Assembly: GCF_001641125.1 (NCBI RefSeq)
Contig: NZ_LWLP01000001.1
Coordinates: 1,943,633-2,007,632, forward strand
Length of the DNA stretch: 64,000 nucleotides
Direction of reading: 5' to 3'
From: Arthrobacter sp. OY3WO11
GTDB lineage: Bacteria; Actinomycetota; Actinomycetes; Actinomycetales; Micrococcaceae
Part shown: positions 9,405 to 18,893 of the stretch, one piece after another
Layout: each line of letters starts with the position of its first letter
How positions within the stretch are numbered: position 1 is the first letter of the stretch
Notes under the pieces: model-generated
What the model was told of the DNA's origin: nothing
What the model saw: the letters and a program-made list of their open reading frames with translations, nothing else
Database searches by the model: none
Made by a program: the position numbers and the translations under genes

Positions 9405-10283
9405 CTAGGGCAGCGTGAGGATTTCCGCGCCGGAGTCCGTGACCAGCAGCGTGTGCTCGAACTGGGCAGTGCGCTTCCGGTCCTTGGTGACAACGGTCCA
9501 GTCATCGGCCCACATATCCCATTCCACGGTGCCGAGGGTGAGCATCGGTTCAATGGTGAAGACCATGCCGGCCTCGATCACCGTGTTGTAGGCAGGTGCC
9601 GCGTCATAGTGCGGAATGATGAGCCCGGTATGGAAGGCTTCGCCCACGCCGTGCCCGGTGAAATCACGGACAACACCGTAGCCGAAGCGCTTGGCATAGG
9701 ACTGGATGGCCCTGCCGATGACGTTGATCTCCCGTCCGGGAGCCACAGCCTTGATCGCCCGGTTGAGTGACTCCCGCGTGCGTTCCACCAGCAGCCGGGA
9801 TTCCTCGTCCACGTCGCCCACCAGGAAGGTGTAGTTGGTGTCCCCGTGGACTCCGTTGATGAAGGCGGTGATGTCGATGTTGAGGATGTCCCCGTCCCGG
9901 ACCACTGTGCTGTCCGGGATGCCATGGCAAATGACCTCGTTCAGGGAGGAGCACAGCGACTTCGGAAATCCCCGGTAGCCGAGGGTGGACGGGTAGGCGT
10001 GGTGGTCAAGCAGGAACTCGTGGCCCACTTTGTCCAGCTGGTCGGTGGTGACGCCGGGCTGGATATGCTTGCCCACCTCCACGATGGCCTGCGCTGCGAT
10101 CTTTCCCGCGATCCGGATCTTCTCGATTGTTTCCGGGGACTTGACCTCCGAGCCGGTGAATTTCGCCGGTGCGGGCCTGCCGACGTACTCCGGCCGGGGG
10201 ATGGACGCCGGGACGGGACGCTGCGGACCTATGGTTCCCGGGGTGAGGGTGCCGATGGGTGCAGTCGAGGCAAGGGAAGACAT
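9405..10283 (-). CDS. map: Methionine aminopeptidase type I
   Basis: 292 residues. Removes the initiator methionine from nascent proteins. The five metal ligands of the family are visible: two Asp in [16 protein letters not shown], His in [14 protein letters not shown], Glu in [10 protein letters not shown] and Glu in QFEHTLLV. An N-terminal extension of about 45 residues before the catalytic domain resembles the longer actinobacterial type-Ic enzyme with its SH3-ligand-like PxxP segments ([19 protein letters not shown]). The start follows a TATGAT box by 6 nt without a ribosome-binding site. Confidence 0.95.
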   Translation of the reverse strand: MSSLASTAPIGTLTPGTIGPQRPVPASIPRPEYVGRPAPAKFTGSEVKSPETIEKIRIAGKIAAQAIVEVGKHIQPGVTTDQLDKVGHEFLLDHHAYPSTLGYRGFPKSLCSSLNEVICHGIPDSTVVRDGDILNIDITAFINGVHGDTNYTFLVGDVDEESRLLVERTRESLNRAIKAVAPGREINVIGRAIQSYAKRFGYGVVRDFTGHGVGEAFHTGLIIPHYDAAPAYNTVIEAGMVFTIEPMLTLGTVEWDMWADDWTVVTKDRKRTAQFEHTLLVTDSGAEILTLP

Positions 10284-10289
10284 AGATTG

Positions 10290-10295
10290 ATCATA
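10290..10295 (-). promoter_or_regulatory. -10 box of a leaderless map transcript
   Basis: On the minus strand TATGAT stands 6 nt before the map ATG. TTGTTA occurs 19 nt further upstream as a possible -35. Confidence 0.6.
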
Positions 10296-10404
10296 TAAGG
10301 CAGTGCAGAACGCCTAACAACCGGAAGCCGCGCGCGGCCTGCGTAAGAGTTTAAGTTACGCGGGTCACGCCGCAGCTTTCCCGCCGCCGGAACGAGGAGC
10401 ACCG

Positions 10405-10569
10405 ATGACTGAGTACTGGTACAACGTCAATACGCATGAGATTGAAGAGGACCGGCTGTCCGACTGGAGCCAGCTGATCGGACCGTACAAAACGCGGGAG
10501 GAAGCCGAGCACGCACTGGAAAAGGTGCGGGCCCGCAACGAGGTCTGGGAAAAGGGCGACGACGACTGA
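10405..10569 (+). CDS. Small SPOR-like protein, 54 residues
   Basis: Short gene with a clear ribosome-binding site (GAGGAG, 5 nt before the ATG). The protein starts MTEYWYNVNTHEIEED, continues WSQLIGPYKTREEAEHAL and ends in a charged EKGDDD tail. The aromatic start and the GPYKTREEAEHAL segment look like half of a SPOR (peptidoglycan-binding) fold; conserved proteins of this kind occur in actinobacteria. No signal peptide is seen, so it is probably cytoplasmic and the SPOR likeness may be structural only. It is divergent from map and convergent with panB. Confidence 0.75.
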   Translation: MTEYWYNVNTHEIEEDRLSDWSQLIGPYKTREEAEHALEKVRARNEVWEKGDDD

Positions 10570-10625
10570 CAGCCGGGCGGGCAGGCTGGCCGGGTGCCGG
10601 CCTGCCTGCCCTGTGGGCGCCGCTG

Positions 10626-11528
10626 CTAGAACGAGTGTTCCGGCCCGGGGAACTGTCCTGACCTGACATCCTCGCCATACTGAGTGGCCGCGTCCAGCAG
10701 GGTGCTGCGCAGGTCCGCGTACTGCTTGACGAACTTGGCCATCCGCCCGCCGCGCAGCCCGGCCATGTCCTGCCAGACGAGCACCTGTCCGGTTGTTTCC
10801 TTGCCCGCGCCGATGCCCACGGTGGGGACGGGAACAGCCGCGTCCACGGCGGCTGCCGTCCCGGCGGGGACCATCTCCATCAGCACGCAGAAGGCCCCGG
10901 CCTCAGCGAGGGCGACCGCGTCATCGATAAGCCGCTGCGCATCGTCGCCGCGGCCCTGCACGCGGTAACCGCCGAGCGCGTGCTCGCTCTGGGGGGTGAA
11001 ACCGATGTGTGCCATGACCGGAATCCCGGCCTGGACCATGGCCTTCACCGTGGGCGCATAGTAGGCGCCGCCCTCGATCTTGACGGCGTGCGCCAGGCCT
11101 TCCTTGAGGAACCGGACGCCGGCGCCGACTGCCTGCTCCGCGGACACTTCGTAGCTGCCGAACGGCAGGTCGGCCACAATGAGAGCGCGTTTGGCGCTGC
11201 GGGCTACGGCACGGCAGAGGGGCAGCAGTTCGTCCACCGTGACCGGAAGGCTGGTCTCGTTGCCGAACACGTTGTTCGAGGCCGAGTCGCCGACAAGGAG
11301 AACCTCGATTCCGGCAGCGTCAAAAATTTCAGCTGTGTACTGCTCGTAGGCAGTCAGCATGGCGAACTTGGTACCGTCCCTCTTGGCCTGCTGCAGGTGG
11401 TGGATGCGCACCTTGGGCGGCTTCCGCTGCGGCGCAGCCTCAGCCGCAGCTGCCTGGCCCGGCCCGCTGCCGTAGGGGGCGGGGACGTCGGCGGACATGC
11501 TGGAATCGGAGCTGTTGCTTGAAGCCAT
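10626..11528 (-). CDS. panB: 3-methyl-2-oxobutanoate hydroxymethyltransferase
   Basis: 300 residues. First step of the pantoate branch of pantothenate (and so CoA) synthesis: transfers a hydroxymethyl group from methylene-tetrahydrofolate to 2-oxoisovalerate. Motifs: AYEQYTAEIFDAAGIE (~63-78), metal-binding VGDSASNNVFG (~82-92), DLPFGSYE (~121-128), and the catalytic region HIGFTPQ and GIGAGKETTGQVLVWQD. About 37 low-complexity N-terminal residues precede the domain, so an internal start is possible, but ATG 11528 has a TACGCT box exactly 6 nt before it. Confidence 0.95.
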   Translation of the reverse strand: MASSNSSDSSMSADVPAPYGSGPGQAAAAEAAPQRKPPKVRIHHLQQAKRDGTKFAMLTAYEQYTAEIFDAAGIEVLLVGDSASNNVFGNETSLPVTVDELLPLCRAVARSAKRALIVADLPFGSYEVSAEQAVGAGVRFLKEGLAHAVKIEGGAYYAPTVKAMVQAGIPVMAHIGFTPQSEHALGGYRVQGRGDDAQRLIDDAVALAEAGAFCVLMEMVPAGTAAAVDAAVPVPTVGIGAGKETTGQVLVWQDMAGLRGGRMAKFVKQYADLRSTLLDAATQYGEDVRSGQFPGPEHSF

Positions 11529-11534
11529 GGCATG

Positions 11535-11540
11535 AGCGTA
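11535..11540 (-). promoter_or_regulatory. -10 box of a leaderless panB transcript
   Basis: TACGCT on the minus strand, 6 nt before the panB ATG. Confidence 0.5.
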
Positions 11541-11726
11541 GTGCGGGAGCCGCTGTCCTAGCTACCGCGGGCCGGAGGCTCCACGGGTGATAAGGGTCAT
11601 AGGGCCCGGCCTGCGGCGGGGTCCCGACGGTGCGCACTGCCCGATTGCGCGGCTCAAATCCAGGGGACGGGCGTTAACGCTGTGTTACGCACGGCGCAGG
11701 CTTCAACATCGGCGCCGAATGCTTAG

Positions 11727-11732
11727 TACAGT
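11727..11732 (+). promoter_or_regulatory. Candidate -10 of glnA2
   Basis: TACAGT with TCAACA (11703-11708) 18 nt upstream. Would give a leader of about 65 nt that includes a GAAGAGG ribosome-binding site before the ATG at 11805. Confidence 0.4.
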
Positions 11733-11804
11733 GTTGGTGAACTGCTGCCGGCTTCCCTTTACTGCGGGCCCGGAGCATGGACGTTGACCGGAGAAGAGGC
11801 CATC

Positions 11805-13145
11805 ATGGACCGCCAGCAAGAGTTTGTCCTGCGCACAATCGAAGAGCGCGACGTACGTTTCGTGCGCCTGTGGTTCACCGACGTCGTGGGTTCGCTCAAG
11901 TCCGTGGCACTTGCCCCCGCCGAGGTTGAGGGTGCGTTCGAGGAAGGACTGGGCTTCGACGGTTCCGCCATTGAAGGCCTTGCCCGGGTGTTCGAGTCAG
12001 ACATGCTGGCCCAGCCCGATCCCTCCACCTTCCAGATCCTGCCGTGGCGCGGCGAGACGGAACAGACCTCGCGCATGTTCTGCGACATCCTCACCCCGGA
12101 CGGCGAACCGTCCGCCGCGGATCCCCGCAATGTCCTCAAGCGGACCCTCGCCAAGGCCGCCGACATGGGCTTTACCTGCTACACCCACCCCGAAATCGAG
12201 TTCTACCTCCTCAAGTCCCAGGAACCCGGCCCGGACGGCGCCCCGGTGCCCGTGGACGAGGGCGGCTATTTTGACCATGTTCCCGGCGGCGTGGCCCAGG
12301 ACTTCCGGCGGACAGCGGTCACCATGCTCGAATCAGTGGGCATCTCCGTCGAATTCAGCCACCACGAGGCCGGCCCCGGCCAGAACGAGATCGACCTGCG
12401 CTACGCGGACGCCCTGCAGACCGCGGACAACATCATGACCTTCCGCACCGTCATCAAGGAAGTGGCGCTGCAGCAGGGGACCTACGCCACCTTCATGCCC
12501 AAGCCGTTCACCGCCCACCCGGGCTCCGGCATGCACACCCACTTCTCGCTGTTCGAAGGCGACACAAACGCGTTCTACGAGGCCGGCGCCGAATTCCAGC
12601 TCTCAAAGACCGCCCGCCAGTTCATCGCCGGCATCCTCAAGCACGCGCCCGAGTTCACCGCAGTGACCAACCAGTTCGTGAACTCCTACAAGCGCCTCTG
12701 GGGCGGCGGAGAGGCTCCGAGCTACCTGAGCTGGGGCCACAATAACCGCTCAGCCCTGGTGCGGGTTCCGCTGTACAAGCCGGGCAAGGGCCAGTCCGCA
12801 CGGATCGAGTACCGCGGCATCGATTCCGCAGCGAACCCATACCTGGCTTACGCGGTCCTGCTTGGGGCCGGCTTGAAAGGCATCGAGGAGGGCTACGACC
12901 TTCCGGCCGCGGCCGAGGACGATGTGTGGTCGCTGAGCTCGGCCGAACGCCGTGCCATGGGACACGATCCGCTCCCGGCCAGCCTCCACGACGCCATCCG
13001 GACCATGGAAGACTCGGAGCTCATGCCGCAGATCCTGGGCGAGCAGGTGTTTGAGCACTTCCTGCGCAACAAGCGCGCCGAGTGGCAGGACTACCGCCTG
13101 CAGGTGACGCCCTACGAGCTGCAGCGCAATCTCGGCATCCTCTAG
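11805..13145 (+). CDS. glnA2: Glutamine synthetase GlnA2-type
   Basis: 446 residues. ATP-dependent glutamine synthetase family (beta-grasp plus catalytic barrel). It follows mycobacterial GlnA2 almost motif for motif: MDRQQEFVLRTIEERD at the start, GFDGSAIEG, HPEIEFYLL (metal Glu), EFSHHEAGPGQNEIDL, GSGMHTHFSLF and NPYLAYAVLL. At the position where GlnA1 has its adenylylation tyrosine, the aligned segment reads DDVWSLS, with Trp375. So this paralogue is probably not switched by GlnE. I took ATG 11805 (preceded by GAAGAGG) over a TTG 21 nt earlier. glnE begins 9 nt after the stop. Confidence 0.93.
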   Translation: MDRQQEFVLRTIEERDVRFVRLWFTDVVGSLKSVALAPAEVEGAFEEGLGFDGSAIEGLARVFESDMLAQPDPSTFQILPWRGETEQTSRMFCDILTPDGEPSAADPRNVLKRTLAKAADMGFTCYTHPEIEFYLLKSQEPGPDGAPVPVDEGGYFDHVPGGVAQDFRRTAVTMLESVGISVEFSHHEAGPGQNEIDLRYADALQTADNIMTFRTVIKEVALQQGTYATFMPKPFTAHPGSGMHTHFSLFEGDTNAFYEAGAEFQLSKTARQFIAGILKHAPEFTAVTNQFVNSYKRLWGGGEAPSYLSWGHNNRSALVRVPLYKPGKGQSARIEYRGIDSAANPYLAYAVLLGAGLKGIEEGYDLPAAAEDDVWSLSSAERRAMGHDPLPASLHDAIRTMEDSELMPQILGEQVFEHFLRNKRAEWQDYRLQVTPYELQRNLGIL

Positions 13146-13154
13146 GCGGCGGGC

Positions 13155-16100
13155 GTGAGCCTGGCACGCCGCCTCATTGCGGCTGGATTCAGCGACCTCG
13201 ACAAGGGGGAGCGGTTCCTTGCTGCGCCGGAACTGGAGGGGCTGGACCAGGACAGGCTGTTTGCGGGCCTGCAGATGGCAGCCAGCCCGGACACCGCCCT
13301 GCAGTCCCTGGTCCGCCTGATCGAAAAGCACCCGGCGCTCCGGGACCTGGCCGCCGCCGACCCCGACACCAGTGAACCGCTGTACCGCGTCCTGGGCGCG
13401 TCCGAAGCCCTGGGGGAGTTCCTGATCCGGCATCCGGAACACCTGCAGGCCTTCCACGTCCGCACCAGCCCCGAGCCATTGCAGTCCGATCCTGCCGCCC
13501 TGCGCGGGGTCCTCCTGCAGTCCGTGGGGGCGGACCCCCGCGCGGCCCGGCCCGTGGCAGCCAGCACAGGAAATGACGCGTACGCGGCGCTTCGCACGGC
13601 GTACCGCAGGGGCGTGGTGGACCTCGCCGTCAAGGACCTGTGCTCGGCTGATCCCCTGGACTTCCTCCCGTCAGTGGGAGCGGAGCTTGCGGACCTTGCC
13701 GGCGCAGCCATCGAAGCGGCCCTAGCGGTCTCGCGCGCTGAGGCGGGTGAGCAGTACGGCGCCGGCGACGTTGCCGACGTCGGCCTTGCCGTGATTGGGA
13801 TGGGCAAGTGCGGCGCCCGCGAACTGAACTATATTTCCGACGTCGACGTCATCTACGTGGTGGACCCCGGCGCCCTGGATGACGCGAAGGCGAACACCAT
13901 AGGAACTGCGCTGGCGAGCGGAATCTCCCGCGCCATCTCCTCCGTTGCGCGTGAACCGGGCTTATGGGAGGTGGACGCGAACCTTCGGCCGGAAGGAAAG
14001 TCCGGACCACTGGTCCGCACCCTTGCCTCACACGAGTCGTACTATGCCCGCTGGGCTGAAAGTTGGGAGTTCCAGGCGCTGCTCAAGGCCCGGACCATTG
14101 CCGGCGACACCAACCTTGGCCGCCGCTACGAGGAAGCCGTGGCGCCGCTGATCTGGAGTTCGGCAAGCCGGGACGGATTCGTGGAATCGGTGCAGGCTAT
14201 GCGCCGCCGGGTGACCGAACACATTCCGGCTGCGGAGGAGCAGCGGCAGATCAAGCTTGGCCGCGGCGGGCTGCGTGATGTCGAGTTCACCGTGCAGCTG
14301 CTCCAGCTGGTCCACGGCAAAGCGGACGAGACACTCCGACGGCGGGACACCACCTCCGCCATCGCGGCCCTGTCAGCAGGGGGCTATATCGGCCGTTCAG
14401 ACGCGGCCGCCTTCGACAATGCCTACCGCTACCTGCGCCTGCTGGAACACCGCATCCAGCTCTTCCAGCTGCGCAGGACGCACCTGATGCCCGTTGCCGA
14501 ACCGGCGCTCAGGTCGCTGGCGAAAGCCGTGCTGGGCCCCTTCTCCAACGAGCGGCCCCATCCGGACGCGCTGCTGTCCACCTGGCAGAAAACCAAGCGC
14601 TCTGTCCGGGAACTGCACGAGCGCATCTTCTACCGGCCGCTGCTCAACACGGCGGCCAAACTCAGCAGTGAAGACGCCAAGCTGACGCCGGAAGCAGCCG
14701 AGGGCCGGCTCGCCGCCCTGGGATACCGGGACCCGAAGGGCGCCATGCGCCATATCGAGGCCCTGACCGCAGGGGTCAGCCGGCGCGCAGCCCTCCAGCG
14801 GCAGCTGCTCCCGATCCTGCTCGACTGGCTGGCTGAAGGCGTGGACGCGGACGCCGGGCTCCTTGCGTTCCGGCGCGTCAGCGAAGCCCTGGGAACCACG
14901 CACTGGTACCTGGGGATGCTCCGGGACTCCAATGCGGCCGCAGAGCGGTTGTGCCACATGCTGTCCAACTCACGGCTGATTGCGGATCTGCTGGAGGTTT
15001 CGCCCGAGTCGGTGGCCTGGCTGGGCCAGGACAAGGACCTGGCGCCCGTGGGGTTCGATGCCCAGTGGCAGGAAATCACCTCCAAGATGTCGCGGCATGC
15101 GGATCCGGAGAGCGCCATGCGCCTCATCCGCCTGATCCGGCGCCGTGAGATCCTTCGGATCGCCGTCGCCGATTCAGCCGGCCTGCTGGACCAAGACCAG
15201 GTGGGGAGGGCCCTGGCGGACACGGACCGGGCCGCGGTTCTGGGCGCCCTGCGTGTGGCGGAGGGCATCGTCTCCGCCAACGGGCCGCTGAAGACCACCG
15301 TACTGGTGGTTGCCATGGGGCGGCAGGGCGGGCGCGAGATCGGCTACGGTTCGGACGCGGATGTTATGTACGTGCACAGGGCCCTGCCCGGGTTCAGTCC
15401 CGGGGAAGCGCAGGAGCAGGCCACCCGGATCGTCAATAAGGTCTCCACCCTGCTGACCCAGCCCCTGAAGCCGGCCATTATGGCGGAGCGGGTGCTCCAG
15501 ATGGACGCGGACCTGCGCCCCGAGGGGAAAAACGGGGCCATGGTCCGTTCCCTCGACTCCTTCGCCGAATACTACCGGCGCTGGTCACTCATCTGGGAGG
15601 CGCAGGCACTGCTGAGGGCCCGTCCCATGGCCGGGAATGACGACCTGGCCAAGGACTTCCTGGAACTCATCGACCCCATCAGGTATCCGGAATCGGTTGC
15701 GGACACCGACGTGAGGGAAATCAGGCGGATCAAGGCGCGCGTGGAGTCCGAACGCCTGCCCCGCGGCGCCGACCCCGCGCGTCACCTCAAACTGGGCCGG
15801 GGCGGACTGAGCGACGTCGAATGGCTTGTCCAGCTCCTGCAGCTGCAGCACGCCGGCAGCCACCCGGAGCTGCGGACCACATCAACGCTGGAAGCGCTGG
15901 ACGCTGCCGCGCGGCTCGGCCTGCTCGCACAGGAGGACGCCGGCCTGCTGGCCACCGCCTGGCGGCTTGCCAGCCGGATCCGGTCCGCGAACGTCATCTG
16001 GAGCGGCAAGGCCTCGGACCTTCTGCCGTCGTCCCGGCGGGACCTGGAAGCCGTCGCCCGCTGGTGCGGATACGAACCGGGGCAGGCAGCGGCGCTGGAG

Positions 16101-16166
16101 GAGGATTACCTGCGGGTCAGCCGGCGGGCGAGGGCCGTCTTCGAGCGGGTCTTCTACGGACAGTAG
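13155..16166 (+). CDS. glnE: Bifunctional glutamine synthetase adenylyltransferase/deadenylase
   Basis: 1003 residues, GTG start. Adds AMP to and removes it from glutamine synthetase according to nitrogen status. Both nucleotidyltransferase domains are intact: N-terminal (deadenylase) MGKCGARELNYISDVDVIYV with its D-x-D around residues 230-236, and C-terminal (adenylylase) MGRQGGREIGYGSDADVMYV around 720-739. Each is followed by its GlnE C-terminal helical region (KLGRGGLRDVEF; KLGRGGLSDVEW). Co-oriented and almost contiguous with glnA2, but its substrate is expected to be GlnA1, encoded 1.3 kb downstream on the other strand. Confidence 0.96.
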   Translation: MSLARRLIAAGFSDLDKGERFLAAPELEGLDQDRLFAGLQMAASPDTALQSLVRLIEKHPALRDLAAADPDTSEPLYRVLGASEALGEFLIRHPEHLQAFHVRTSPEPLQSDPAALRGVLLQSVGADPRAARPVAASTGNDAYAALRTAYRRGVVDLAVKDLCSADPLDFLPSVGAELADLAGAAIEAALAVSRAEAGEQYGAGDVADVGLAVIGMGKCGARELNYISDVDVIYVVDPGALDDAKANTIGTALASGISRAISSVAREPGLWEVDANLRPEGKSGPLVRTLASHESYYARWAESWEFQALLKARTIAGDTNLGRRYEEAVAPLIWSSASRDGFVESVQAMRRRVTEHIPAAEEQRQIKLGRGGLRDVEFTVQLLQLVHGKADETLRRRDTTSAIAALSAGGYIGRSDAAAFDNAYRYLRLLEHRIQLFQLRRTHLMPVAEPALRSLAKAVLGPFSNERPHPDALLSTWQKTKRSVRELHERIFYRPLLNTAAKLSSEDAKLTPEAAEGRLAALGYRDPKGAMRHIEALTAGVSRRAALQRQLLPILLDWLAEGVDADAGLLAFRRVSEALGTTHWYLGMLRDSNAAAERLCHMLSNSRLIADLLEVSPESVAWLGQDKDLAPVGFDAQWQEITSKMSRHADPESAMRLIRLIRRREILRIAVADSAGLLDQDQVGRALADTDRAAVLGALRVAEGIVSANGPLKTTVLVVAMGRQGGREIGYGSDADVMYVHRALPGFSPGEAQEQATRIVNKVSTLLTQPLKPAIMAERVLQMDADLRPEGKNGAMVRSLDSFAEYYRRWSLIWEAQALLRARPMAGNDDLAKDFLELIDPIRYPESVADTDVREIRRIKARVESERLPRGADPARHLKLGRGGLSDVEWLVQLLQLQHAGSHPELRTTSTLEALDAAARLGLLAQEDAGLLATAWRLASRIRSANVIWSGKASDLLPSSRRDLEAVARWCGYEPGQAAALEEDYLRVSRRARAVFERVFYGQ

Positions 16167-16213
16167 CCGGCAGGAGGTGGCAGGGACGGCTGACGCCTGT
16201 CAGGGCCCGGTGC

Positions 16214-16219
16214 TAGGTT
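16214..16219 (+). promoter_or_regulatory. -10 box, leaderless VOC gene
   Basis: TAGGTT, 6 nt before the ATG at 16226. Confidence 0.5.
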
Positions 16220-16225
16220 GGGCGC

Positions 16226-16669
16226 ATGGCTAGCCAACTCTTCCTCAACCTGCCCGTCCAGGACCTCCAACGCTCGGTCGGTTTCTTCACGGCCCTGGGC
16301 TTCACTTTCAACCCTGACTTCACGGACGAAAACGCCACGTGCATGGTGGTCAACGAGAACGCGTACGTGATGCTCCTGGTGGAGGCGTACTTCAAGACCT
16401 TCACCACAAAGGAGGTCGCCGGCACCAAGGGTTCAGCCGAAGCAATCATCGCCTACTCCGTGGACAGCAGGGAAGCCGTGGACCAGGCAGTGCAGACTGC
16501 CCTGGCCAACGGCGGCTCCGCGTCCCAGGATGCCCAGGACTACGGCTTTATGTACAACCACAGTTTCCAGGATCCGGACGGGCACCTCTGGGAGGTCTTC
16601 TGGATGGACCCGGCTGGCCCGCCGGACGCGTCCCCTTCAGAGGAAGCTTCTCCCGGACCGCAGTCCTGA
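16226..16669 (+). CDS. VOC-superfamily (glyoxalase/bleomycin-resistance-like) protein
   Basis: 147 residues. Two beta-alpha-beta-beta-beta modules: LFLNLPVQDLQRSVGFFTALGF at the start (a typical VOC opening) and a second module ending in HSFQDPDGHLWEVFWMDP. The Glu in the final strand and the His after the DPDG turn are positions used for metal binding in the family. The substrate cannot be deduced; the extradiol-dioxygenase-like annotation given to such proteins is not functional evidence. It is followed 5 nt later by a GNAT gene. Confidence 0.85.
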   Translation: MASQLFLNLPVQDLQRSVGFFTALGFTFNPDFTDENATCMVVNENAYVMLLVEAYFKTFTTKEVAGTKGSAEAIIAYSVDSREAVDQAVQTALANGGSASQDAQDYGFMYNHSFQDPDGHLWEVFWMDPAGPPDASPSEEASPGPQS

Positions 16670-16674
16670 GCGGC

Positions 16675-17190
16675 ATGGGCACGGGCGTCTGGCTGATCTC
16701 GCTCCAGGACCTCGACGACGACGCCCGCGCCATCCACCTCGAGGCAGTTGCCGGACTCGAAGTGGGCCCAGGGCAGGACAGGTTTGTTGGCGATCCGCTC
16801 CGCATGGCCCTCACCGGGCTTGCCGAGGAATCACGCCGGCCCTATGTTATCGAGTCCGCCGGCCGGGCCGTCGGCGTCCTGACCCTGCAGGCCGCGGCGG
16901 CGCGCCTGGCAGGCTGGCCGGACGACCACTCTGCGTGGCTCCTCAGGGGCTTCCTGATCGACAGGCACGAACAGGGCAGGGGGCTCGGTCCGCTCGCGGC
17001 AGCCGCTGCCGTATCCGCCGCCCAAAAACTCTCGGCCAGGCACCACACCGGGGAGGCCGGCGTCGTTCTTTCCGTCAATGAAGCGAACGCTGCGGGCCTG
17101 TCCGCCTACCGCCGGGCCGGGTTCGTGGACCGGGGTCAGTACACCGGCGGGCAGGCGGGTCCGCAGCGGATCATGTTCCGCAGTTTTTGA
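16675..17190 (+). CDS. GNAT-family N-acetyltransferase
   Basis: 171 residues, ATG start 5 nt after the VOC stop, so probably coupled to it. The acetyl-CoA loop reads RHEQGRGLGPLAAAAA (about residues 98-113), preceded by the WLLRGFLID strand and followed by VVLSVNEANAAGLSAYRRAGFVDRG, the standard GNAT C-terminal half. The much longer open frame that starts at 16339 overlaps the VOC gene and is not credible upstream of here. Substrate unknown. Confidence 0.85.
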   Translation: MGTGVWLISLQDLDDDARAIHLEAVAGLEVGPGQDRFVGDPLRMALTGLAEESRRPYVIESAGRAVGVLTLQAAAARLAGWPDDHSAWLLRGFLIDRHEQGRGLGPLAAAAAVSAAQKLSARHHTGEAGVVLSVNEANAAGLSAYRRAGFVDRGQYTGGQAGPQRIMFRSF

Positions 17191-17385
17191 CCACAATGAC
17201 ATAACAGGCGGCGGGCCGCATTGCGCTGAGAAAGCGATTGCCCGATCATGTGGAATGGCGGTGTTCTTCAACCTTGTTGGGGGGAGGGCTGAAACTGGTC
17301 TTCGTCCCGGGGGGCATTCGTCAGGGGGTCCGGCTCCCGGTCTCAGCACGTCTGGAGCCGGGCTCCCACCTTCGGGCCACACGCG

Positions 17386-17419
17386 AAAGGCGGCCACCGG
17401 TATACCGGTGGCCGCCTTT
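17386..17419. terminator. Bidirectional terminator, GNAT gene / glnA1
   Basis: Perfect 17-bp palindrome arms (AAAGGCGGCCACCGGTA and its complement) flanked by A and T runs, so it works as a Rho-independent terminator in either direction. It is 22 nt past the glnA1 stop. Confidence 0.88.
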
Positions 17420-17441
17420 GGTGTCTCAGGAGACGGTGATG

Positions 17442-18866
17442 CTAGACGCCGTAGTAGAGCTCGAACTCGTAGGGGTTCGGGCGCAGGGACAGCGGGCGGA
17501 TCTCGTTTTCGTACTTGTACTCGATCCAGGTGTCGATCAGGTCCTGGGTGAACACGCCGCCGGCCTGCAGGAACTCGTTGTCCTCGCGCAGGGCCTCCAG
17601 CGCTTCCTCGAGCGTGCCCGGAGCCTTGGGGATGTCCTTGGCTTCCTCGGCGGGGAGCTCGTAGAGGTCCTTGTCGATCGGGGCCGGGGGCTCAATGCGG
17701 TTGCGGATGCCGTCGATGCCGGCCATCAGCTGGGCAGCGAACGCCAGGTACGGGTTGGAGGAGGGGTCCGGAGCGCGGAACTCGATGCGCTTGGCCTTGG
17801 GGTTGGAGCCCGTGATCGGGATGCGGATACCTGCGGAGCGGTTGCCCTGCGAGTAGACCATGTTGACCGGAGCTTCGAAGCCCTTGACCAGGCGGCGGTA
17901 GGAGTTCACCGTCGGGTTGGTGAAGGCCAGGACGGCGGAGGAGTGCTTGAGCAGGCCGCCGATGTACCAGCGGGCGGTGTCGGACAGGCCGGCGTAGCCC
18001 TTCTCGTCGTAGAACAGCGGCTCGCCGCCGTTCCACAGCGACTGGTGGCAGTGCATGCCGGAGCCGTTGTCACCGAAGACCGGCTTGGGCATGAACGTTA
18101 CGGACTTGCCCCAGGCGTCTGCGGTGTTCTTGATGACGTACTTGAACTTCTGCAGGTCATCGGCAGCGTGCGTCAGCGTGGTGAACTTGTAGTTGATCTC
18201 GGCCTGGCCGGCGGAGCCAACTTCGTGGTGGCTGCGCTCGACCTCAAGGCCGGCTTCGTCCAGGGCGACACACATGGCGTCGCGCAGGTCAGCCTGCTTG
18301 TCGGTGGGGGAAACCGGGAAGTAACCGCCCTTGACGGGGGTCTTGTAGCCGAGGTTTCCGCCTTCTTCCTCGCGGCCCGTGTTCCAGTGGGCTTCCTCGG
18401 AGTCGATCTTGTAGAAGCTGCCCTGCGGGGAGGACTGGTACTGCACGTTGTCGAACACGAAGAACTCAGCTTCGGGAGCGAAGAATGCGGTATCGGCAAT
18501 GCCGGTGGAGGCCAGGTATGCTTCGGCCTTCTCGGCCACGCCGCGGGGGTCGCGGTGGTACGGATCGCCCGTGCGGGGGTTGACGATGGAGAAGTTCAGC
18601 GCCAGCGTCTTCTCCATGCGGAAGGTGTCCAGGAACGCAGTGGTGACGTCCGGGATCAGTTGCATGTCAGATTCTGCAATGCCCTGGAAGCCACGGATGG
18701 AAGATCCGTCGAAGAGCTGGCCGTTGATGAAGAAGTCAGCGTCAACGCTCTTGGCCGGCACGTTGAAGTGCTGCTGGACGCCCGGGAGGTCGGTGAAGCG
18801 GATATCGACGAATTTAATATCTTCGTCCTTGATGAACTTGAGGACTTCGTCCGCAGTCTTGAACAT
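17442..18866 (-). CDS. glnA: Glutamine synthetase type I (GlnA1)
   Basis: 474 residues, the normal length of dodecameric bacterial GSI. Assimilates ammonium into glutamine. Motifs: [10 protein letters not shown] (~50-60), PEAEFFVFD (metal Glu), [54 protein letters not shown]. The adenylylation site KDLYELP is present with Tyr402, so GlnE can inactivate it. The start has AGGAG 6 nt upstream. This is the main biosynthetic enzyme; GlnA2 is the paralogue. Confidence 0.97.
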   Translation of the reverse strand: MFKTADEVLKFIKDEDIKFVDIRFTDLPGVQQHFNVPAKSVDADFFINGQLFDGSSIRGFQGIAESDMQLIPDVTTAFLDTFRMEKTLALNFSIVNPRTGDPYHRDPRGVAEKAEAYLASTGIADTAFFAPEAEFFVFDNVQYQSSPQGSFYKIDSEEAHWNTGREEEGGNLGYKTPVKGGYFPVSPTDKQADLRDAMCVALDEAGLEVERSHHEVGSAGQAEINYKFTTLTHAADDLQKFKYVIKNTADAWGKSVTFMPKPVFGDNGSGMHCHQSLWNGGEPLFYDEKGYAGLSDTARWYIGGLLKHSSAVLAFTNPTVNSYRRLVKGFEAPVNMVYSQGNRSAGIRIPITGSNPKAKRIEFRAPDPSSNPYLAFAAQLMAGIDGIRNRIEPPAPIDKDLYELPAEEAKDIPKAPGTLEEALEALREDNEFLQAGGVFTQDLIDTWIEYKYENEIRPLSLRPNPYEFELYYGV

Positions 18867-18893
18867 CTATGCTCCTAACGCATATGTAATATC

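Noticed and set aside
11640..11730. GlnR operator upstream of glnA2 (GTTAA, GTTAC near 11675-11690)
   Set aside because: The GaAAC half-sites at N6 are not present; only isolated GTTAC-like pentamers.
17238..18878. 546-codon plus-strand open frame
   Set aside because: Covers glnA1 in antisense; glnA1 has all catalytic motifs, so this is a shadow.
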